DNA of 64,000 nucleotides from Diphasiastrum complanatum (lineage: Eukaryota; Streptophyta; Lycopodiopsida; Lycopodiales; Lycopodiaceae). Below the pieces are notes generated by a model. That model searched no databases. It saw nothing but the letters and a program-made list of their open reading frames with translations, and was not told where the DNA came from. The number at the start of each line of letters is the position of its first letter. Within the stretch, counting starts at the first letter, position 1. Made by a program: the position numbers and the translations under genes. Shown here piece after piece: positions 57,611 to 64,000 of this stretch. Location: positions 32,987,804 through 33,051,803 of the forward strand of contig CM055097.1 of assembly GCA_029204225.1 (NCBI GenBank). The letters are read 5' to 3'.

Positions 57611-59234
57611 TTAAACATGATGAAATGCTTACAGGGTCATTCTCAACCATTGGCATGGCATGCTTAATACGGTCATAGTTAGAGCCAGTCAAACTTTTAG
57701 TGATTGTTTACTATGATGAGCTATCTTGTTAAGTGATGCAACTGCATGTAATTTTGTGGTGGCATAAAAGCTTGTGCGAAATTGTTTTTTCCTCTTATTG
57801 TTCTAGTTATATTGTGTATTGACTCATGTATATCATGCAACAGGTAAGATTTCTAAGACCATTGGCTGTTTAGGCATGATGGTTTGGTATTATATCCTGC
57901 TTATAGAAGATGCCTAGCTACTTGATTTCTTTCTGTTGTGTTCCTTGCATGTATACCAGACTAGCCTCCCAATTACGAAGGCATGTTATCCACCACAATG
58001 AGTGTCCAATATGGCCTAGTGAATGTGTGTCCAAAAACATAAGATTTTGTTCAACCTTGCCTGTATACCACAGTAACCTCCCCATTATGAATGCATATTA
58101 TAATTGGAATATTAATAGTTGACAAGTTAAAAGTTGATGCTAGGCACTATCAAGGTAAATCTGGTGGTTAGCAGCTGCTGTGGTCAATGAAGGGTGTAAA
58201 AAATATGGCCTAGTGAATGCATCCAAGTGTTACAACACACAACTTTGTTCAACCTTCGCTGAGCTTAGAGATTGCCTACAATGTGATTGCATGAATCATA
58301 GTAAAAGTTTCCAGTCATGTAAGCAATCCTTCATTCTTTGCAAGAGTCTATTTTATAGAAAGATTTTCATGATTGAGTCCCGCATTCTAGATGGTGAGAG
58401 TCCAGTAGCAGAAAGCATCACTAGCTTTTTTCAACAAGAAAGGGGTCTTAATGGGTTTCAAAGGTTGTTTAAATAATAGGAGACTGTTCAATCTGTTTTT
58501 GAATCATGTGAGTACACTTTCCATGTAATTCAAATTTTTTGATGAAGTTCAAACAGTATTTTTCTGCTTTACGCAGACGCCATGGGGTCGTTTTAAAACA
58601 TCTGTGCGCTTCCAGACTCAACAATAACAGCTAAGAATGTGATAAGTTGTCATGAGTTGAAACTGCCTACAATCACAACGATAGTAGTTAAAAGTGAATG
58701 TTTGCAAAGTTATGCCACCGGGTAGGGAGTTTGAATCTCTTGCTCAAAACCCTGGAAAAATAACCACCTGGAACATCTTGCAAAATTCCACCTGCAAATG
58801 AATCTGTTTAGTTCACAGGGTTGTGAAACAACACCAATCACATGTTTCTTCACAGAATCTTTTAAAATGAATCCATTCTCTATCAGATCTGTGTAATCAG
58901 TGAAAACCTATTACTACTTTTGGTCAAGGCATCAGTTCTTCTGAATGGTAGACTTCAATGGTGTTTATTTCTCCTGCATCTTTTTCTCTTTATCCTTCTG
59001 ATTGTTAAGGTGACCATGTCCTGCTATCTCGAGCACATGTTCTTGTTTTTTGTTTTTTGTAGGAAATCATGAATAATATGCTATTTCTAGAAGTCCATGC
59101 TATCTCTTGCAGATGTTCTTGTTTATTGTATGGAATCATGAAATATTTGCTACTTGTGCAAAAATCACCAAAAGGACCATTGCCCAATAAGCAAATTACA
59201 ATTTCTTATTGCTAGGGGTAGCACTAAATAAAAA

Positions 59235-59238
<4 letters not shown>
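57611..59238 (+). other. CDC48 3' flank, no further gene
   Basis: The 3' UTR should lie in the first few hundred bases, but I cannot place its end. At 57951-58255 two pairs of words are duplicated locally (TGTATACCA, TATGGCCTAGTGAATG, TTTGTTCAACCTT). No coding motif. Confidence 0.45.
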
Positions 59239-59298
<60 letters not shown>

Positions 59299-59603
59299 TG
59301 GGCAATGATAGACAAAAAGCGTTTTGTCTATTCTCATTGGTCCACGTTTATCTTAAAATGTAAGGGCATTTGAAATGCACTTGAAGTGGGTTGAAAATGA
59401 CATGTGCTTTTAATAATTTCTAGAGAGAACACGAGGCTTTAGAAATTTCTAGAAAGTGAAGTTTCTAGAAAGAGAAATGTATAAAATGGTAAGAGAGAAG
59501 TAGAGGAGTGCATCACGATTGCGCGCGCACGATAGAGAGAGAGAGAGGCGCTGATTGTAATCTTTTAGGCTTTTTTTAGGTTTGAGATGAAAAATAGCAA
59601 TAA

Positions 59604-59672
<69 letters not shown>

Positions 59673-60023
59673 GAGGGGCAGGGGGAGTTGCAACGATGAG
59701 GTGTTGCACCCTATCTTCTATTGTCATGTATGTATATATGGCTTGGCAAACCTACATTTATCAACCAATTGCGCTTGAAAATAGGATCAACTTGTTTTCA
59801 TTCCTATTTATAGTTCACTTTTGATTTGGAGGAAGATGGTTGTTTCTAATGTTTGCTCCAGTGGGCACAACCTTTGAAAGCTTGGTTGAGTATCATTGTA
59901 GATTGTTGTATGCATGCCCTATTTCAAGATGAAATGATGGACATGTGGACTAAATGGTAGAGAAGATTTGTAACAAGCGCTCTTGGAATTGCTGAGTTGA
60001 CACCTTGCATATGCTATTGAGGA

Positions 60024-60089
<66 letters not shown>

Positions 60090-60094
60090 TATAT
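59239..60094. repeat. Microsatellite cluster
   Basis: (AG)n at 59239-59295, a short (GA)n near 59532-59547, (TG)n at 59604-59624 running directly into (GA)n to about 59674, and (CT)n at 60024-60044 running into (AT)n to about 60094. Between them is ordinary AT-rich sequence. Arg/Glu and Ser/Leu frames here are artefacts. Confidence 0.9.
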
Positions 60095-60098
60095 TTAT

Positions 60099-60374
60099 TT
60101 ATTTCATGCTTTTTTGGTTTCTTCTTTTTGCTTTGAAGTCTTTCTTAATAAATAGTACTTGATTTTCTGATCTGTTAGAGGTTGTTGTCCTCTTTTTTTG
60201 TTCATGGAGTAGCATGGTTATTACCTTGGAAAGAGTAAACCTTACTTGTGTGGTTATAATCATTACCCAATTCTCATAGGTTGGAGGTAAACTAGAGAGT
60301 ATAGTGATGACTACATCAATGTCCTGAACATTAGAGTTGATTGTAGCCATTTGAGCAAGCTGTTGAAAGTACAA
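60099..60374 (-). pseudogene. copia gag fragment
   Basis: MYFQQLAQMATINSNVQDID and VVITILSSLPPTYENWVMII are the gag block just before the zinc knuckle in copia elements, the same family as 36735-36930. A Lys-rich tail follows and the frame ends near the (AT)n array. Confidence 0.65.
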
Positions 60375-61500
60375 TACAAAGGACCATAATTGAACCTACA
60401 TAAGGCTCCAAGAGTTATCGATTGATTGATACACCTATCTATTGCAAAACTAGTCACAAGATCTTGATCTAGAGAGCAATCAAAACCATTGATCAAACAG
60501 GGAATTTCGACCCCACACGTGTGTGGTATGGACTCCAGTACAGCTATTATCAGAGATTAAGTGGAATCAAGTTTTGATACCAAAGCATTTACAAAAACTC
60601 AAGATAAATGTGTAGAAAACTCAAGATTGCCAATTTGCTCCAAAAATTCTATCTCCTCACTATGGAATGATGGATTGTACGGGCTCTTCTCCTCTCAAGT
60701 TAGGTGAAAATCCAGCATGTAATAAGGAAGATGATTGACTATTTTCCCCTAATCTTAGAGTTTTGCGAAGTTGGTGGCTAGCTAGATCAACCACCTCCAC
60801 GGTTCAAGGAATTTGGCCCTATAATTTAGGAAGATTTGGCAAATACTCCAACTTTGGCCTGCAACCTGCTCTAATACCATGTGAAAAAAATAGATCCAAA
60901 ATGCACTTAATGGATCAACAAGATCTTGGCCTAATTTGGGTGCACATCTATATTTAGCTAAGAGATAGAAATCATCACTTCACACATGCTAGAATTTTAT
61001 AAATTACTAAGATCTGATCATAAGCACTAAGATCCAACATGATGCTATCCATGTACGTACAACAACAACAGCATACTATCCTTCACATGTGTGGATGCAA
61101 GATCAACAACAAAAATGACATTAAGATATCTTGAGAAATACACATGAGATGGACAGAGAATCAAAAGAGATGAATTATCAACATAAAATGAGAATACATA
61201 GACAGTTTTCCCATGCTGGTACTACTATTTATAGCTACCAAAATTTCACTTGGCCAATTGCCCTAAACTTGCCCTAAATGGTAATTTCTTGGTACTTCAT
61301 CAAAAAACCTAGAAATTCTAGTCTAGATGCAATGTATGAAAATTAGCCAATTAGAATGGGTCCAAATCCGTCGACCTCATACATTTATCTACTTGCCAAA
61401 AAATAGTACAAACACTATTTAGGCCTTTATTGACAAATATAAATCTATCTCTAAGTTGAAATTTGATGTTGGCCTCAAAATTGCCAAAATAGATCAACTA
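60375..61500 (-). repeat. Copia LTR relics with primer site
   Basis: 60380-60760 shares long words with the LTR relic at 40720-41220. At 60868-60879 the reverse complement reads TGGTATTAGAGC, a primer site, preceded on that strand by TTTTCACA, a plausible LTR end; the LTR would extend right from 60880. Palindromes CACACGTGTG (60514) and CACATGTG (61084) occur here. No genes. Confidence 0.45.
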
Positions 61501-61514
61501 AACTAGTTGAATTT

Positions 61515-62392
61515 TTCACATGGGATTCTTTAAAAGCTATATATGAATCCAACAACACTTCAAAAGTTCTTATGCTAAGAAACCAAATCTTACAAAGCAT
61601 GAGGAGAAGTGATGAAAGTGCACAAGAGTATGTGCTTAGGATCAAGTCTCTCAACAAAGAATTAGTTTCTATTGAAGAGAAGATTCTAGATAATGAGCTT
61701 GTACAAGTGATCTCAATGGCTTAGGAGATGAGTTTTTCAATTTGATTCAAATTTCTTCCATCCAAAGACACTTTGCCATCAATTGATAAGCTCCATAGTG
61801 TGCTAGTGGCTGAAGAGTGCAGGATGCTCCATGCAAAAGCAAGGATGGGTTCCTTATCATTGCAAGATGGAGATGAGAAAGTAAATTTCTCATACAAGGG
61901 CAACAAGAAAACCAAGGGATCCAAGAAGGATCAAGCAAAGGAGGCCAAGAAGGAGGATCAAGCATCAAGTTCAAAGAAAAAGGACAAGTCCAAGTTAAAA
62001 TGCTTCTTTTGTGAAAGAAGAGGCATTTTGCATCCGAATGCTACAAGACACAAAGAGCACAAGAGGGGGAGAACAAACAAGGAAACCTTGCATATGAACA
62101 AGAGGAGGATGAAGGAGATCTATTTTTGATGGCATATACATCCTCACCAACAAGCAATGGCAATTCAAGAGACACTTGGTGGATTGTTAGTGGGGCAAGT
62201 TTCCACATGACTTATAAAAATGAGTTCTTCTCAACTTTACACTCTTTCAATGATGCTAAAAAGTTTGTCTTTATTGCAAGTGATGAAGAGTGTAGGATAG
62301 ATGGTGTTGGTACCATCTCTTTGTGTCTAGAATCCTCAAAAATTATGGATCTAGAAAATATTCTTTATGTACAATCACCAAAAATATGCTAA
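61515..62392 (+). pseudogene. copia gag and protease of element 6
   Basis: SLKAIYESNNTSKVLMLRNQ, QSMRRSDESAQEYVLRIKSL, then the Lys-rich NKKTKGSKKDQAKEAKKEDQ and the decayed zinc knuckle KCFFCERRGILHPNA, lacking the final Cys. The protease motif in element 4 is IDSGASSHM; here it is IVSGASFHM, so the catalytic Asp is replaced by Val. Confidence 0.7.
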
Positions 62393-62467
62393 GTGTTGGT
62401 AAACCTGTGGAAAGTGGTTTGGATGTCCACTTCAAGCATGGTGTTGTTTCATTTTAAAGAATGATAA

Positions 62468-62782
62468 TTGCATAGCAAAAGGATGCAGCCTGAGGGTTAT
62501 GTACTCAATGGTAAGAAAAATAATGTATGTAAATTCCATAAGGCACTTTATGGCTTGAAGCAATTTGCCAGAGCTTGGTTTCAAAGGATCAACACCTTCC
62601 TCATCCAACAAGGATACAAACCAAGCACTGTCGATGCTAATGTCTACTTTAGGTCAATGCAACATTCTTTTATTATTGTCACTTTGTATGTTGACGACAC
62701 ACTACTTTTCAATGATAGTGTCAATCTGATAAAAGATGATGTCCTCATAATTCGACATGACGCGAAGTTCATTAATGTCTAG
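62468..62782 (+). pseudogene. copia reverse transcriptase fragment
   Basis: GYVLNGKKNNVCKFHKALYG, LKQFARAWFQRINTFLIQQG, then IIVTLYVDDTLLFNDSVNLI. The YVDD catalytic motif is intact, but the N-terminal part is missing and the next block is out of frame. Confidence 0.75.
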
Positions 62783-62880
62783 GAATTCAAATCCACAGAG
62801 ATAGAAAGAGAAAGCTGATTTATATCACTCAACAGAGGTACATTCAAACAGAATCATCATACATAATTTGATGAATTGCA

Positions 62881-63140
62881 AGTTAGCTCACTCACGAATG
62901 GACCCATGCCTATGATGTTAAAATGTCAAAATCATGCTTGATCTAGGCCAAATGTATGTACATATCATAAATGCACATGTGTGGAGCCTATTCCCATGGG
63001 TGAATTAAATGCATATACCATTTAGACTAATCATATAGGTTGTACATACCATTTGATTTGAGATCTAGTGGCTAAAATGGCCAAAATCTAGTTTTCTAGC
63101 TATATGCCACTTGGCACCTTTTTATTGGTAGAATGTACTA
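62881..63140. other. Nothing recognised
   Basis: AT-rich DNA with a CACATGTG palindrome at 62974; no coding content. Confidence 0.4.
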
Positions 63141-63686
63141 CATCATTAGTTTAGGAGTGATCTCCCATGTGTAGAAGTCTGCTCACACATGTGGAAAAAT
63201 CAATAGAACTTGAGTTTGGACTTGTAGAAGATTTTTATCTAGGTTTCTATAAATTAGGAAGATTGCCCAAAATTAAGGAGGTGGCTTAAGTCATGGACCA
63301 TGTGCCAAGTTTGATGTGATTGATGGATCCTTTGGTGACTAGGCACCCTCACACGTGCCAGATCAGGTGACTCAGCAGTAGATCGAGCTCCCACTCATGT
63401 ATATATAGAGCCTCATTTGGCCATAATCAACAAGCAAGTGAAATCGTGGTTTTGGAGCATTTCTTGAGTAATTTCACTTTTTGTCTTGTGATTTTATGCT
63501 TCTATTGGATTCTAATCTTAGTGTACTTCATTCTCTACTAGTCTGTACTCTGATAGGTTTTCACACGTGTGAAACCAGCAAGTCATAGTTTTGATCATAA
63601 TTGATTGTTCTTGTTAGATTTGTTGATGTAGAATTGATCTAATGAGCTCTAATCTTGAGTAGATTGGTAGATCAACTGTATTTTCA
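63141..63686 (+). repeat. Probable 5' LTR of a copia-type element running off the window
   Basis: The right end is placed by the primer site at 63689. It contains a TATATATAG box (63400-63408) and a 16-bp palindrome TTTCACACGTGTGAAA (63558-63573). The left end is a guess. The internal region beyond 63700 shows no coding motif before the window ends. Confidence 0.4.
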
Positions 63687-63688
63687 CA

Positions 63689-63700
63689 TGGTATCAGAGA
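63689..63700 (+). other. Primer-binding site
   Basis: TGGTATCAGAGA, one base off the standard initiator-Met tRNA site, just after TTTTCACA. Confidence 0.6.
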
Positions 63701-64000
63701 AAAATACAAGAGCATTAATGGCATCAATTTAAACTACACCCAAATTAGCAAGTTTTTGGAAACTAACTAATCTTGAGGTAGCGAGTTTGAATGGATAGAT
63801 AGAATCAATATTTTTGCACCAGATCTTGTTGTGGGCTGTAGGTGTACTTTCCACACGTGTGAGGCTGTACAAAACCAGTTCTGAGCAATAAGGTGCATTA
63901 TATGCTTCATACACCCAAAACTAGTAATTTTTAGTGCATTTTTCAAGCTTTCTCTTGCATTGTTTCTATTCCATTGATTTGTTCTTGGTTTAGATCAATC

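Larger units (their letters stand above)
61510..62880 (+). mobile_element. Ty1/copia element 6, deleted
   Basis: + strand relative of element 4. Gag (about 61515-62125), protease region (62126-62392), then a jump to RT (62468-62782) with YVDD intact, and the start of the next block at about 62785-62850 (EFKSTEIERE, YITQQRYIQ). The integrase is absent. Stops at 61722, 61744 and elsewhere. Confidence 0.7.

Noticed and set aside
58700..58760. tRNA-like word GAGTTTGAATCTC
   Set aside because: Resembles a T-arm, but no acceptor stem, D-arm or anticodon arm can be drawn around it.

Overview
This is nuclear DNA from a land plant with a large, transposon-rich genome. The evidence is a nine-exon, full-length CDC48/p97 ATPase gene of plant type, a second AAA-ATPase gene carrying a ~17 kb intron, AT-rich DNA, and many decayed Ty1/copia, Ty3/gypsy, LINE and hAT copies. 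The very long TE-filled introns, the abundant (GA)n/(CA)n tracts and a LINE unlike the usual angiosperm L1 make a fern or gymnosperm plausible. That is inference; I cannot fix the taxon from sequence alone.

Layout. 1-5.9 kb: minisatellite, two minus-strand LINE pieces, a decayed hAT transposase and a LINE C-terminal piece. 5.9-27.9 kb: the 3' part of an AAA-ATPase gene on the + strand (exons 5946-6028, 10459-10581, 27553-27613, 27810-27924). Its introns hold a gypsy relic, a LINE interrupted by a gypsy element, a second gypsy element in opposite orientation, a hAT zinc-finger piece, an unidentified ORF between CA/CT arrays, and another LINE. 28-31.7 kb: AT-rich DNA without a recognisable gene. 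31.7-43.9 kb: copia elements, nested and in both orientations. 43.9-45.1 kb: CDC48 upstream region, rich in hairpins. 45.1-57.6 kb: CDC48, with a 44-bp first coding exon and a 9 kb first intron that holds a copia element with recognisable LTR remnants, a dispersed repeat family and a reverse-transcriptase relic. 57.6-64 kb: 3' flank, a microsatellite cluster and more copia fragments.

Only the two AAA-ATPases look functional. Every transposon has frameshifts, stops or deletions. CDC48 encodes about 810 residues with both ATPase modules intact and all intron phases consistent. The other AAA gene is partial: its Walker A/B exons lie upstream of the window and its last exon was not identified.

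The most unusual signal is the LINE family. Its 3' ends share a small hairpin (ATGCC-4 nt-GGCAT), two of three such copies end in (TC)n rather than poly(A), and several copies start or end against TC/CA microsatellites. This suggests a microsatellite-associated retrotransposon. Other leads are a perfect 23-bp foldback upstream of CDC48, an unrecognised ORF flanked by 23-bp direct repeats, and a dispersed family of self-complementary GAATCG/GAAACG segments.
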